Of a stretch of 64,000 nt of DNA, positions 52,962-63,640 are shown in pieces. The DNA comes from Winogradskyella pacifica (GTDB lineage Bacteria > Bacteroidota > Bacteroidia > Flavobacteriales > Flavobacteriaceae). A program made the translations under genes and the position numbers. Position 1 is the stretch's first letter. Each line of letters opens with the position of its first letter. The notes under the pieces were generated by a model. It saw only the letters and a list, made by a program, of their open reading frames with translations. It had not been told where the DNA came from and searched no databases. The DNA is taken from positions 1 to 64,000 of the forward strand of contig NZ_JABFDI010000011.1 in NCBI RefSeq assembly GCF_013403915.1, read 5' to 3'.

Positions 52962-55900
52962 ATGAATCTACTTAAGCTTATAATGTCAATATTTTTCTGT
53001 GTTGTAGTTGCACAATTCTCCTTTTCTCAGAATGTAAATATTCCAGATGTAAATTTTAAAACAGCCCTTTTAAATCACGATCCAGTTATTGATACCAATG
53101 GAGATCAAGAAATTCAGGTTTCAGAAGCAGCAGCTTATGCCGGAAGTCTTAATTTAGGTTCGTTAGATATTTCTGATCTTACAGGTATAGAGAGTTTTAT
53201 ATCTATTGTAGAGTTGCTATGTAATAACAATGAAATAACAGCAGTTGATTTATCAAATAATATTGCTTTACAGAAAATAGATATTGCAGCTAATGAGTTG
53301 AGTATTCTAGATGTTTCTCAGAATATTAATTTACAAGAATTGGCTTGTAATGGTAATAATATTACAGAACTAAATACAAGTTTAAATCCTAACCTTCAGA
53401 TTTTAAATGTTGCTGCAAATTCGGTTTACGAGCTCGATTTGTCAGCTAATATCGCTCTGAAAGATCTTAAATTAAATTTCACCTCTATTGTAGATCTAGA
53501 TATTACTAATAATGTTAATCTAGAGGTCTTCAGCGCCACTTATTGCTATAGCCTAAACACTATAGATTTCTCAAATAATAATTTATTAGAGCAAATTTCA
53601 TTATGGTATACTAATCAGTCTGAAATTAATGTGTCTAACATGCCAAATTTAGAACTGCTATATCTTAGAAACTTAAACCTGACGAGTGTAGATGTTTCAA
53701 ATAATATTAACTTATTTAATCTTTATGTCACTGATAATTTTATTTCGGAGCTAGATGTAAGTAATAATACCAACTTGGCCTATTTGTCTATTGATAATTT
53801 ATACGTCAATACAGTAGATGTTTCTAATAATCCTAATTTAGTATGGTTAGATCTGAGTGGTTCTCAAATAGCATCAGTAAATGCTAAGAATGGTAATAAT
53901 ACAATTTTTACATATTTCAATATCGATAATGCATCGTCTTTAGGTAGTGTTTGTGTCGATAACGTTAGCTACGCAGATGCGAATTTCACAATACCATTAA
54001 CTAGTTATTTTGCCGAAATTTGTAATCCGGATGATTGCGATGCTTTAATGGTAAATGATACACAGGGTTTTGAAACCACAACACAGCCTGGTATTGATGG
54101 GTGTTGGCGAAAATTTCCACTTTCATTGTCTAATTATTATTATGTACAAACGTTAAGCGCGGCTCATACTGGGAATAATTCTGTTGGTATGCGTGTGTCA
54201 TCTAATAATGAGGCTTTTTTAATCACTCCAGAGTTATCAGATTTTAATAGCTCTAAACGTGTGTCGTTTTGGTTGTATTCGCCAGAAAATACTGGTCTTA
54301 ATGTTGGGACAATTCTAGATCCTGACGATATTACCACATTTGAGCCCTATAGGACGATGAGCTTAAATGATGGAGAGGGGAATCAATGGCGAGAAATTCA
54401 TGTCGATTTTGAAAATTACTCAGGCGCAGCAAATCATGTAGCCTTTAAATTAAGTGGGTATTATACATTTGCTTATATTGATGATTTTATTTACGAAGAT
54501 TCACCAAATTGCATAGCGCCTATAAATGCAGAAGTCACAGAATATGCTACAGAAGCATTAATAGATTGGGCCAACTTAGGTAATGCTACAAGTTGGGATA
54601 TCGAATATGGGCCAGAAGACTTTACCTTAGGTTCAGGTACACTTGTAAATACAACATCAAAACCATTTTTATTAGAAGGACTAGAGAGTAATACCACATA
54701 TGATTTCTATATAAGATCGCAGTGTAGTAATGATGAAAATAGTGAGTGGTCGTTTTCAAGTCAATTTACAACGGCATGTCCAGCACTTGTTGCAGATTAC
54801 GCTTATGATTTTGAAGATGGTTATGGTGGTGAATTCTATAATTGCTGGGAAATATTAGGAAGTGGATATATAACTCAAGATGGAAATACAGCTGCATCTG
54901 TTGGTGCTCTTAAAATAGAAAATTCGGTTGACGGCGCTATTGTTACTCCTGAGTTATCTGAATTAAATAGTTCTAAGCGTATCAAATTTTGGTTAAAGAA
55001 TGTAGATGGAGAGTCTAATTTGGTTATTGGTACTTTATTGAACCAAAACGATATGTCAACGTTTACACCGTATCAAACCATTTCATCATTAGATTTGATA
55101 GAAGGTGAGTGGCAGCAAATTATTATAAATTTTGAGAACTATACAGGGAATGATCGTTTTATAGCGTTTAATCAGGTTCAGGTAGATAGTTATGCTGAAT
55201 TTTATATAGATGAATTTGTATATCAAAATACACCAGATTGTTTAGAGCCTGTTGATGTAGAAGTTATAGCAATAACAGATACGACAGTAGATTTAGAATG
55301 GTCAAATGCTGTAGGAGTTACAGATTGGGACATTCAATATGGTTTAGTAGATTTTGAATTAGGTTCAGGTGCTATGCTTAGTGGAACAGGAGAAAATACA
55401 ACCGTTAATAATTTATACCCAGATTCTACTTACGATATTTATATCAGATCAGATTGTGGTGGTGGTAGTTATAGTGATTGGTTTAAGCTTTACAATTTAC
55501 ATACTGATTGCGGTCTGTTTTCAGGATATTATAGTCAAGATTTTGATAGCAATGAGTTTGCCAATTGTTGGTCGCGATTACCGGTTGTAGATCCAGAAAT
55601 AAATGATACAAATATTGTAGATGGTTCTAATCAATATCCACTTGGAGGAAGTGGAAATACTATTAAATTCAATAACTATGAGCAGACAGATAATCTGTAT
55701 TTAGTATCTCCAGGGTTTAGTGATTTAAGTAATGGTACTAAACGTGTTAAGTTTTGGTTGCATCCAAGATATAGCAACGCTGATATTGTTGTAGGTACTA
55801 TGACTGATCCTGCAGGTGAAAACACTTTTACGGCAAAAGAAACTATTTTAAGTGCCGATATGCTTTACAGAGAGTGGAAGCAATTCACAATCAATTTTGA

Positions 55901-58900
55901 TGATTATTCTGGAACAGATAATTATGTAGCATTCAAAATGCAAATCGCAGATGAGCCAATAGGAGGGACTTCTATTATTTATTTAGATCGTTTTGAATAT
56001 TCAGATATTCCAACCTGTCTAACACCAAGTGATTTTGCGAATACATCAATTTCTAACGGAGCAATTGAATTGTCTTGGAGCGACCAAAGTGCCGCTACGC
56101 AATGGGAAATATTATACGGAGAAGAAGGGTTTTGGTTTGATGATGGTACATTGATTCAGGCAAATTCAAATCCTTTTAGTGTTACAGATTTACCATTAGG
56201 TGTTGTGTATGATTTTTATGTGAGATCCATTTGTGATGCAAATAGTACGAGTGATTGGTCAGATAAAGTAACAGTAGATGTAGGTTGTGGTCAATCTTAT
56301 TTTACAGGGTATACTTACGATTTTAATAGCTCATCGCTAGATGAATGTTGGACAGCTTATGAGTTTTCTTCAAACCATTATACAACATCTTTCGAAATGG
56401 TTATTGATAATAACTTTGGTGACGATGGTTACTCGGCTTACTTGGGAGATACCAGTTCATATTCTAATTATGGAGTTATGATGGTGTCACCATTGTTTAC
56501 AGATTTATCAAACGATAAAAAGATTGAGTTTTATATTAGTAATTACGATGAAGGTTTAACTGTTGGAACCATGAGTAACCCTGATGATGCTTCGACCTTT
56601 GAAGCGTTGCAAACTATTACAGGAGAAGTTGAACCTGATGTTTGGGAAAAGAGAACCGTATACTTAACGGATTATAATGGTACAGATCAATTTATAGCTT
56701 TTAGACAAAGCCGAGCTAATTATTATTCAGGTGATCAGGTGCTTATTGATGATTTTTCTTATCTACAATCTGTTGTATGTAATGTTCCTACAGCGTTAAC
56801 TTTAGATAATATTTATGACAATAGTGCAGAAATAAGTTGGACGGCAGGTGATTCAGATATAGAATACGAACTTGAGTTTGAACAATTAAATGCCTATAAT
56901 TCTGACGAGTCAATAGTGGTAACATCTAATAGTTATGTGTTAGAAAACCTTCTTGAAGGCACGGAATACGGTATTAGAGTTAGAGCAAAGTGTGAAGATG
57001 ACGAGTTGTATTCAGAGTGGACAGAAGTGATAACGTTTTTTACAACATGTCTTCCTATTGAAGGGGATTATTTTGAATCTTTTGAATTTGAAGGTGAATT
57101 AAGTCCGTGTTGGAGTGTTATTTCTAGCGATACTTATGCATATATTAGTCCTATTGAAGAATATGGAGTATTGCCTGTAAGTGGAAATCAGTTTTTAAGA
57201 TTCAATAATAATACAGGAGAAACCGAATTATATCTTGTTTCAAGACAAATATTAAATATCGATGATACTAAGCGATTACGATTTAATCTTATTTCAGATG
57301 GGAGTTTTGGTTCATCAACTTACAATCAATTAGCTATTGAGGTTGGCACAATGACAGACCCAGCAGATATTTCTACATTTACTTTAGTTGGAGATGTACA
57401 ACCTGAAGAGATGAGTGAGCTTAAAAACGACGGAAGACCACAAGCACAATGGAAAGAACACACTATTTATTTTGATAATTATACAGGAAGTGATACATAC
57501 ATCGCAATTAGGCTAGAGAATGAGAGTTCAAATAGCGATTTTTTCTTAGACGATTTTACATTTGAAAGTGTTCCAGACTGTACAGAGCCACTTTATCCAG
57601 TTGTTTTAGATGAACGTTATGATGCTGTAGATGTGCGTTGGGAGACTTATGAAAATTCAAACCCTACAGATTGGGAAATTGAATATGGTTTTTCAGATTT
57701 TGAAATAGGAAGCGGGACAATTATTACAACCAATGATAGTTCATTCTTAACGATTTCTAATCTTTTAGAAGATACGGAATATGACTTCTATATAAGAGCA
57801 AATTGTGGAAGTACATTTAGTGGATGGTCCGTAAAGCAAACTTTTAAAACAAAGTGTGAAGGTTATGAGGTTGGTTATCAAGAAGGTTTTGAAAATCATC
57901 CATTAGGCTATTTAGAACATTGTTGGACAGGTTTGTTACCACAAGTAGGATCACCATATTGGGATGAAATTGCTCAGATAAGGGTTTATGATAATAATGC
58001 TGTCTATACACCTGATTCGCATACAGGAGAGCAAGCGATATGGTTTTTAAACGAAACCAATAATCCATTGCATGAAGAAGTTTCAGAACAAACAATTTTA
58101 GTCTCGCCAAGATTAATTGATTTAGATAATTACAAGAGAATATCGTTTTGGATGTATCCACTTTCTAGCGCTTATGCAACTCCTTCAGAGGTTATTATTG
58201 GTACGATGTCAGATCCTGATGATTATACAACGTTTACACCGTATTATACAATCACAAACGCTTATGACAATGAAGATACTTGGACAAAGTTCGAGATCGA
58301 TCTAGCAAATTTCTATCTAGAGGATGAATATATAGGAATTAGACAGGCTGGAATAAACGAGCGTCAAGTTATTCTTTTTGATGATTTTGAGTATACCGAA
58401 ATCGGATGTGTTACACCAACTAATTTAGAAGCAACACAAACGGATTCTGGTGAAATTACTTTAACATGGCAAGATAATAACACGCAACAAGGACCTCAAA
58501 ATTGGGAAATTGAATATGGCCCAATTGGGTTTTCTTCAGGAAGTGGAACAGTTACGCAAGCCGATTCAAATCCTTTCGTTTTAGATGGTTTAAATACGTT
58601 TTCTAATTATGAATATCGCGTCAGAGCATATTGTAATGTCGAGAATGGTTTTAGCGACTGGAGTGTGCCTTATGCTTTTACTATAACTTGTGTAGAATCA
58701 GCACCTTTTTACGAGGATTTTGATAGTTATAATGCATATTATCAAAATTCAAATAGTGGTATTCCAAATTTCTGCTGGACAAGAAACGATCGTTCGGTTT
58801 CAGGGATTTATAATTCAGAGGGCCTTGTTGTTAGTCCTAGCTCTTCTCCAAATGTAGGTTTTGTCAATTTTTATGGTTCGGATAATTCACCTTTAGCTGG

Positions 58901-60749
58901 TGTTTTAGTTTCACCGTTTTTGTCAGATTTAGATGCAAATAAAATTCTTAAAATTTGGGTTAGAAATGAAACCACAGGGTCAGCTTATAATCAATCAGGA
59001 ATCATTATTGGTACTATGACTAATCCATTAGATAGTGAAACATTTGTGCCTTTTACCACTATTTGGGCAGATGAGGTTCCGTTATTTGGAAAAGAGTTTT
59101 TAATCGATTTTGCGTCATATACAGGAGATGCACATCATATTGCGATAAAGCATAATGAAGAAAACGATTACTCAATGGTTATGTTTGATGATATTGAATA
59201 CAAGGAAAGACCGGCGTGTTTAGAACCTATAAGTGTAGATTTCTTATCGGTTTCAGATACAAGTGTTGCGATATCTTGGGAAAATTTAGATTTAGGAGCA
59301 ACATTCGATGTAGAATATGGAATAGAAGGATTCTCTCCAGGTACAGGATTAATTGCGAGTACAAATACCAATGACATAACGATTACTGGTTTAGATGTTG
59401 AAACCACTTATGAGTTTTATGTCAGAACAAATTGTGATTCATCAGGAACAAGTGATTGGGTTGGACCAATTAATGCCACCACAGCCTGTAATGTAGAAAG
59501 TGTGCCATGGGTAGAAAATTTTGATACCATGGATGCTTATGGTCAAGGTATCTTGCCCGAGTGCTTTCAGGGTGATGATGTTTGGGTGTCTAGTAATTCC
59601 AATTTAAGTGCTTATCAAGTTGGAGATGGAGATACAGATTATCTCTACGCTATTTTTGATGAGTATGGTATTGAGGCTTACATGATAACCCCAATGTTTA
59701 ATATGCAAGCTGGTACAACGTATACGCTTTCATTTAAAATAAGAAAAGAGCAAGGGGATTATAGTTCTCAGAGTGTTAAAATTTGGACAGGTCAAGGAAA
59801 TACAACAGATGCCTTAGATAATTATATTAATTATTTTTCAGAATTTAGTTATGGTTTCTATAATTATTACACCATAGAAACAACATTTACACCAATCGTA
59901 AATGGCGATTATTCATTTTTATTAGATTTTGGGTATTCTTCTATAGTTCGTACGATCTCAGTTGATTCCTTTAGTTTAGAAGGTGAATATGAAGAACGAG
60001 TTGAGGTGGTAAATGGTACTGTTACAAGTTATGATTTTGATGGTGATAATCTTGTAGGGTTAATTTTGGAAGAAACAGAAAATACACAATGTAGGCCTGC
60101 TAATGATAATGGCGAAAATGTGATTATGATGACTGGTGGTTTAGATAATACTGCGTGGTATAACACAGGGAATGCGGATTTAAATTGGCTAGAAAATCAA
60201 AACTTTATCTCTAAAGTGAATTTTGAAGTTGATGCAACTAACGTTTCAGAATTGTTTATGAATTTCGATTTAAGACAAACGTTTTTAGATTCTAATACAG
60301 AATCTGTATTTAGAGTTGTTGTAAATGGAAACGTGCTAGAAAGTTTTAGCGCTAATAATGTAGCTGATTATCAGAATGTAGAAGTAGATCTTTCATCTTA
60401 TGCAGGAAACTCATTAAGAGTGTCCTTGCAGCAACTCGGTAAAAATAGAGATGATAAAGCCTATTTGGATAATCTTACGTTCGGAGAAGAAAGTACGCTT
60501 AGCGCTAACGATTATTTGTTTTCTGAATTTTCATTCCGTCCAAACCCAGTGAATGATCAATTGTTTTTAAGTAACTCTACAATAATAGACCGTGTTTCAA
60601 TAATGGATGTCACAGGGAGATTGTTGCGAAACATCATTATTAATAGCGAAAATGCGACAATAGATATGGCTTATTTACCATCAGCAATGTATTTTGTTGA
60701 GGTTAAAATTGGTGAGGCTATAAGAATTATTAAGGTTTTAAAAGAATAG
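52962..60749 (+). CDS. Giant secreted protein: LRR, seven jelly-roll/FN3 modules, T9SS type A signal
   Basis: 2595 aa. Signal peptide 1-23. An EF-hand-like loop (DTNGDQEIQVSEA) and an LRR block (to about 330) match the start of the preceding gene. Then come seven repeated modules of ~210-230 aa, each a jelly-roll 'choice-of-anchor'/MAM-like domain (F-x-E/D..., CW, a 'LvsP-L-DL-x-x-x-kri-FWl' strand, 'vGTMtdP-D-sTF', 'yiaiDDfxY') followed by a fibronectin type III domain that opens with C-x-x-P and contains W-x-IeYG and YdfYvRs-C. An eighth jelly-roll (VPWVENFDTMDAYG) lacks its FN3 and is followed by another beta-sandwich and the sorting domain FRPNPVNDQLFLSNSTIID...VLKE. Likely a very long surface adhesin or carbohydrate-binding fibre. 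Confidence 0.9.
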   Translation: MNLLKLIMSIFFCVVVAQFSFSQNVNIPDVNFKTALLNHDPVIDTNGDQEIQVSEAAAYAGSLNLGSLDISDLTGIESFISIVELLCNNNEITAVDLSNNIALQKIDIAANELSILDVSQNINLQELACNGNNITELNTSLNPNLQILNVAANSVYELDLSANIALKDLKLNFTSIVDLDITNNVNLEVFSATYCYSLNTIDFSNNNLLEQISLWYTNQSEINVSNMPNLELLYLRNLNLTSVDVSNNINLFNLYVTDNFISELDVSNNTNLAYLSIDNLYVNTVDVSNNPNLVWLDLSGSQIASVNAKNGNNTIFTYFNIDNASSLGSVCVDNVSYADANFTIPLTSYFAEICNPDDCDALMVNDTQGFETTTQPGIDGCWRKFPLSLSNYYYVQTLSAAHTGNNSVGMRVSSNNEAFLITPELSDFNSSKRVSFWLYSPENTGLNVGTILDPDDITTFEPYRTMSLNDGEGNQWREIHVDFENYSGAANHVAFKLSGYYTFAYIDDFIYEDSPNCIAPINAEVTEYATEALIDWANLGNATSWDIEYGPEDFTLGSGTLVNTTSKPFLLEGLESNTTYDFYIRSQCSNDENSEWSFSSQFTTACPALVADYAYDFEDGYGGEFYNCWEILGSGYITQDGNTAASVGALKIENSVDGAIVTPELSELNSSKRIKFWLKNVDGESNLVIGTLLNQNDMSTFTPYQTISSLDLIEGEWQQIIINFENYTGNDRFIAFNQVQVDSYAEFYIDEFVYQNTPDCLEPVDVEVIAITDTTVDLEWSNAVGVTDWDIQYGLVDFELGSGAMLSGTGENTTVNNLYPDSTYDIYIRSDCGGGSYSDWFKLYNLHTDCGLFSGYYSQDFDSNEFANCWSRLPVVDPEINDTNIVDGSNQYPLGGSGNTIKFNNYEQTDNLYLVSPGFSDLSNGTKRVKFWLHPRYSNADIVVGTMTDPAGENTFTAKETILSADMLYREWKQFTINFDDYSGTDNYVAFKMQIADEPIGGTSIIYLDRFEYSDIPTCLTPSDFANTSISNGAIELSWSDQSAATQWEILYGEEGFWFDDGTLIQANSNPFSVTDLPLGVVYDFYVRSICDANSTSDWSDKVTVDVGCGQSYFTGYTYDFNSSSLDECWTAYEFSSNHYTTSFEMVIDNNFGDDGYSAYLGDTSSYSNYGVMMVSPLFTDLSNDKKIEFYISNYDEGLTVGTMSNPDDASTFEALQTITGEVEPDVWEKRTVYLTDYNGTDQFIAFRQSRANYYSGDQVLIDDFSYLQSVVCNVPTALTLDNIYDNSAEISWTAGDSDIEYELEFEQLNAYNSDESIVVTSNSYVLENLLEGTEYGIRVRAKCEDDELYSEWTEVITFFTTCLPIEGDYFESFEFEGELSPCWSVISSDTYAYISPIEEYGVLPVSGNQFLRFNNNTGETELYLVSRQILNIDDTKRLRFNLISDGSFGSSTYNQLAIEVGTMTDPADISTFTLVGDVQPEEMSELKNDGRPQAQWKEHTIYFDNYTGSDTYIAIRLENESSNSDFFLDDFTFESVPDCTEPLYPVVLDERYDAVDVRWETYENSNPTDWEIEYGFSDFEIGSGTIITTNDSSFLTISNLLEDTEYDFYIRANCGSTFSGWSVKQTFKTKCEGYEVGYQEGFENHPLGYLEHCWTGLLPQVGSPYWDEIAQIRVYDNNAVYTPDSHTGEQAIWFLNETNNPLHEEVSEQTILVSPRLIDLDNYKRISFWMYPLSSAYATPSEVIIGTMSDPDDYTTFTPYYTITNAYDNEDTWTKFEIDLANFYLEDEYIGIRQAGINERQVILFDDFEYTEIGCVTPTNLEATQTDSGEITLTWQDNNTQQGPQNWEIEYGPIGFSSGSGTVTQADSNPFVLDGLNTFSNYEYRVRAYCNVENGFSDWSVPYAFTITCVESAPFYEDFDSYNAYYQNSNSGIPNFCWTRNDRSVSGIYNSEGLVVSPSSSPNVGFVNFYGSDNSPLAGVLVSPFLSDLDANKILKIWVRNETTGSAYNQSGIIIGTMTNPLDSETFVPFTTIWADEVPLFGKEFLIDFASYTGDAHHIAIKHNEENDYSMVMFDDIEYKERPACLEPISVDFLSVSDTSVAISWENLDLGATFDVEYGIEGFSPGTGLIASTNTNDITITGLDVETTYEFYVRTNCDSSGTSDWVGPINATTACNVESVPWVENFDTMDAYGQGILPECFQGDDVWVSSNSNLSAYQVGDGDTDYLYAIFDEYGIEAYMITPMFNMQAGTTYTLSFKIRKEQGDYSSQSVKIWTGQGNTTDALDNYINYFSEFSYGFYNYYTIETTFTPIVNGDYSFLLDFGYSSIVRTISVDSFSLEGEYEERVEVVNGTVTSYDFDGDNLVGLILEETENTQCRPANDNGENVIMMTGGLDNTAWYNTGNADLNWLENQNFISKVNFEVDATNVSELFMNFDLRQTFLDSNTESVFRVVVNGNVLESFSANNVADYQNVEVDLSSYAGNSLRVSLQQLGKNRDDKAYLDNLTFGEESTLSANDYLFSEFSFRPNPVNDQLFLSNSTIIDRVSIMDVTGRLLRNIIINSENATIDMAYLPSAMYFVEVKIGEAIRIIKVLKE

Positions 60750-60769
60750 ATTTTATTGTCTACAGTATG

Positions 60770-60806
60770 AAAGCCTTTCAATATTAAGTTTTGAAAGGTT
60801 TTTTTA
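60770..60806 (+). terminator. Terminator after the giant T9SS gene
   Basis: AAAGCCTTTCAA pairs with TTGAAAGGTTTT followed by a T run; almost identical in the stem to the hairpin at 52754. Confidence 0.85.
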
Positions 60807-60845
60807 TTGCATTGGTTTTCTTACATTTAAGAAAACTAATCATTC

Positions 60846-62384
60846 ATGCTTAAAAAAGTTTTCGCAAGTGCTGTTTTTGGTGTTGAGGCTTCTGTTATAA
60901 CAGTTGAGGTAAACGTAGATATTGGTGTTGGTTATCATTTAGTTGGACTTCCAGATAATGCCATTAAAGAAAGTAATTATCGTATTGCAGCTGCGCTTCA
61001 GAATAATGGTTACCGAATTCCAGGGAAAAAAATTACCATCAACATGGCTCCTGCCGATTTACGGAAAGAGGGATCAGCTTATGACTTAACCTTGGCATTA
61101 GGAATATTAGCGGCAACAAATCAAATTAAAGCAGAAAATTTAGAGGATTACCTCATTATGGGGGAATTGTCTTTGGATGGAAGTTTACAGCCTTTCAAAG
61201 GTGCTTTGCCAATGGCTGTAAAAGCGAGAGAAGAAGGGTTTAAAGGTTTTATATTGCCTATTCAAAATGCAAAAGAAGCCGCCATCGTTGATGATTTAAA
61301 AGTTTTTGGTGTCGAAAACATCATGCAGGTCATTAATCATTTCGATAAAGGTGAGCCTTTAGAGCAAACCATAATAAATACAAGAGAAGAATTTTATAAA
61401 AATTTAGATTTCCCTGAATTCGATTTTTCAGATGTTAAGGGTCAAGAGTCTATAAAGCGTTGCATGGAAATTGCAGCAGCTGGTGGTCATAATATTATTT
61501 TAATTGGTCCCCCGGGTTCGGGGAAAACCATGTTAGCAAAGCGTTTGCCAAGCATTCTGCCTCCAATGACATTGCACGAAGCTTTGGAGACTACTAAAAT
61601 TCATTCGGTTGTTGGTAGAGTAAAAGAACATACGGGTTTAATGGCACAACGGCCTTTTAGAAGTCCTCACCACACAATTTCGAACGTCGCTTTAGTCGGC
61701 GGCGGAAGTTACCCGCAACCTGGTGAAATATCCTTGTCACATAATGGAGTATTATTCTTAGATGAATTACCAGAGTTTAAACGCGAAGTTCTAGAAGTAA
61801 TGCGTCAGCCTTTGGAGGATCGAGAAGTGACAATTTCTAGAGCGAAATTTACAGTTACCTATCCATCATCATTTATGCTAGTGGCCAGTATGAACCCGAG
61901 CCCGAGCGGTTATTTTAATGATCCAGATTCGCCAATAACATCATCTCCTGCGGAAATGCAACGTTATATGGGGAAAATCTCAGGACCATTATTAGATCGA
62001 ATTGATATTCATATCGAAGTGACTCCAGTGCCTTTTGAAAAATTAGCAGACGAGCGTAATGGTGAGTCTTCAGTAGACATTAGAAAACGCGTGACTAAAG
62101 CTAGAGAACGCCAAACGGAGCGTTTTAAAGATTTGCCAAACATTCATTACAATGCACAGATGAACACTAAGCAAATACGGAGGTATTGTAAGTTAGATGA
62201 GGCTTCCATGCAGTTATTGAAATCAGCAATGGAGCGGCTAAATTTATCGGCTAGAGCTTACGATAGAATTTTAAAAGTAGGGAGAACGATCGCTGATTTA
62301 GAAGGTGCTGATGATGTTTTGGGTGCTCATATTAGTGAAGCTATTCAGTATCGCAGTTTAGATCGCGAAGGCTGGTTAGGATAG
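60846..62384 (+). CDS. comM: YifB family Mg-chelatase-like AAA ATPase (ComM)
   Basis: 512 aa. N-terminal Lon-protease-like fold domain (MLKKVFASAVFGVEASVITV, GLPDNAIKESNYRI, INMAPADLRKEGSAYDL, GELSLDGSLQP), AAA+ domain with Walker A GPPGSGKTML (221-230), Walker B GVLFLDELPEF, the conserved RPFRSPHHTISNVALVGGG and MNPSPSGY motifs, and a C-terminal Mg_chelatase_C domain with RAYDRILKVGRTIADLEG. ComM is a hexameric helicase that promotes branch migration during natural transformation; YifB proteins occur widely, and the transformation role in this organism is inferred. Confidence 0.95.
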   Translation: MLKKVFASAVFGVEASVITVEVNVDIGVGYHLVGLPDNAIKESNYRIAAALQNNGYRIPGKKITINMAPADLRKEGSAYDLTLALGILAATNQIKAENLEDYLIMGELSLDGSLQPFKGALPMAVKAREEGFKGFILPIQNAKEAAIVDDLKVFGVENIMQVINHFDKGEPLEQTIINTREEFYKNLDFPEFDFSDVKGQESIKRCMEIAAAGGHNIILIGPPGSGKTMLAKRLPSILPPMTLHEALETTKIHSVVGRVKEHTGLMAQRPFRSPHHTISNVALVGGGSYPQPGEISLSHNGVLFLDELPEFKREVLEVMRQPLEDREVTISRAKFTVTYPSSFMLVASMNPSPSGYFNDPDSPITSSPAEMQRYMGKISGPLLDRIDIHIEVTPVPFEKLADERNGESSVDIRKRVTKARERQTERFKDLPNIHYNAQMNTKQIRRYCKLDEASMQLLKSAMERLNLSARAYDRILKVGRTIADLEGADDVLGAHISEAIQYRSLDREGWLG

Positions 62385-62387
62385 TCA

Positions 62388-62407
62388 ATTCCTGCGGATG
62401 CAGGAAT
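62388..62407 (+). repeat. Hairpin after comM (ATTCCTGC-GGAT-GCAGGAAT)
   Basis: Perfect 8-bp stem with a 4-nt loop starting 4 nt after the comM stop codon. The tail is only CTCTATTT, so it may be a weak terminator or a copy of the common CCTGC...GCAGG intergenic hairpin. Confidence 0.7.
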
Positions 62408-62521
62408 CTCTATTTAATAAGCCAGTAAGTCATTTTAAGCGACAACTACGGTCAAATATTTTTTATTTTAGCCTGAGAAGCATCCATCTTCACAAAAGCC
62501 ATATTTTTAATACAACAAAAC

Positions 62522-63640
62522 ATGAACAAACTATACATACTTTCATTAATTCTATTAGCATTAAGTTGTGGTGACACAAAAGAGCATCAAAACACCACTG
62601 AATCTGCTTTAGAGACCGAAAAAATAGCAGGAACACCATCTCTAAGTCTAATTCAGGCCAATCACTTGGCGCAATTACCATTACATTGTATTAATACAGA
62701 ATACCCAAATAAACTAGGACAAACCATTGGGAGTGCTTTAGATTTAAAAACACCACAAGAGTTGCATCCAGCATTTTATGGCTGTTTCGATTGGCATTCT
62801 GCAGTTCATGGGCATTGGAGTTTGGTGTCGTTATTAAAGCAATTTCCTGATCTGGAAAATAGAGCGGAGATTGGGCGGAAATTGCTTCAAAATATATCGA
62901 AAGAAAATATAACGCAAGAATTGCTATACTTTGATGGTCAGTATAATAAATCTTTTGAACGGACCTATGGTTGGGCTTGGTTGTTAAAGTTAGCTGAAGA
63001 ATTGTACACTTGGGATAGTGATGTGGCGAGACGGTTAGAAGCTAATCTTCTACCATTAACGAATTTAATTGTTGAAAAATACTTAGAGTTTTTACCGAAA
63101 TTAAATTACCCAATTAGAGTGGGAGAACATCCAAATACGGCTTTTGGGTTGAGTTTTGCTTATGATTATGCTGTGGCTGTTGAGCATATAGAATTAAAGA
63201 CATTAATAGAACAAAGAGCGAAAGATTTCTATGAAGATGATCAAGATTGTCCTATAGAATGGGAGCCGAGCGGTTTTGATTTCTTATCTCCGTGTCTAGA
63301 GGAAGCGGCTTTAATGAAGCGTGTGTTGTCTGTAGCGGAGTTTAAAGTTTGGATAAACGATTTTATGCCAGAGCTTAGTAATGATGATTTTGATATCGCA
63401 GTCGGTGAGGTCTCGGATAGAACTGATGGAAAACTAGTTCATCTTGATGGAGTTAACTTTTCAAGAGCATGGAGTCTTAATTATATAGCTAAGGATTTGC
63501 CGGAATATAAGCATCTTCAAAATGTAGCCAATGCACATATTAATTATTCATTACCTAGTATTGTTGGAGATAGCTATGAAGGCGGACATTGGTTAGGGAG
63601 TTTTGCTATTTACGCTCTAAATTCGATAGGTAAAGAATGA
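62522..63640 (+). CDS. DUF2891 family lipoprotein
   Basis: 372 aa with a lipoprotein signal (LSLILLALSC, Cys16). The family core is HPAFYGCFDWHSAVHGHWSL, ERTYGWAWLLKLAEEL, GEHPNTAFGLSFAYDYA and PSGFDFLSPCLEEAALM with W-x-NDFMPEL, an alpha/alpha-barrel-like arrangement rich in conserved aromatic and His residues, which suggests a carbohydrate-active enzyme. The activity is unknown. Its stop codon overlaps the start of the Nramp-like gene (ATGA), so the two are translationally coupled. Confidence 0.9.
   Translation: MNKLYILSLILLALSCGDTKEHQNTTESALETEKIAGTPSLSLIQANHLAQLPLHCINTEYPNKLGQTIGSALDLKTPQELHPAFYGCFDWHSAVHGHWSLVSLLKQFPDLENRAEIGRKLLQNISKENITQELLYFDGQYNKSFERTYGWAWLLKLAEELYTWDSDVARRLEANLLPLTNLIVEKYLEFLPKLNYPIRVGEHPNTAFGLSFAYDYAVAVEHIELKTLIEQRAKDFYEDDQDCPIEWEPSGFDFLSPCLEEAALMKRVLSVAEFKVWINDFMPELSNDDFDIAVGEVSDRTDGKLVHLDGVNFSRAWSLNYIAKDLPEYKHLQNVANAHINYSLPSIVGDSYEGGHWLGSFAIYALNSIGKE

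Noticed and set aside
57844-58161. 105-aa minus-strand frame inside the giant T9SS gene
   Set aside because: Shadow frame in a long AT-rich coding region, without promoter or family likeness.
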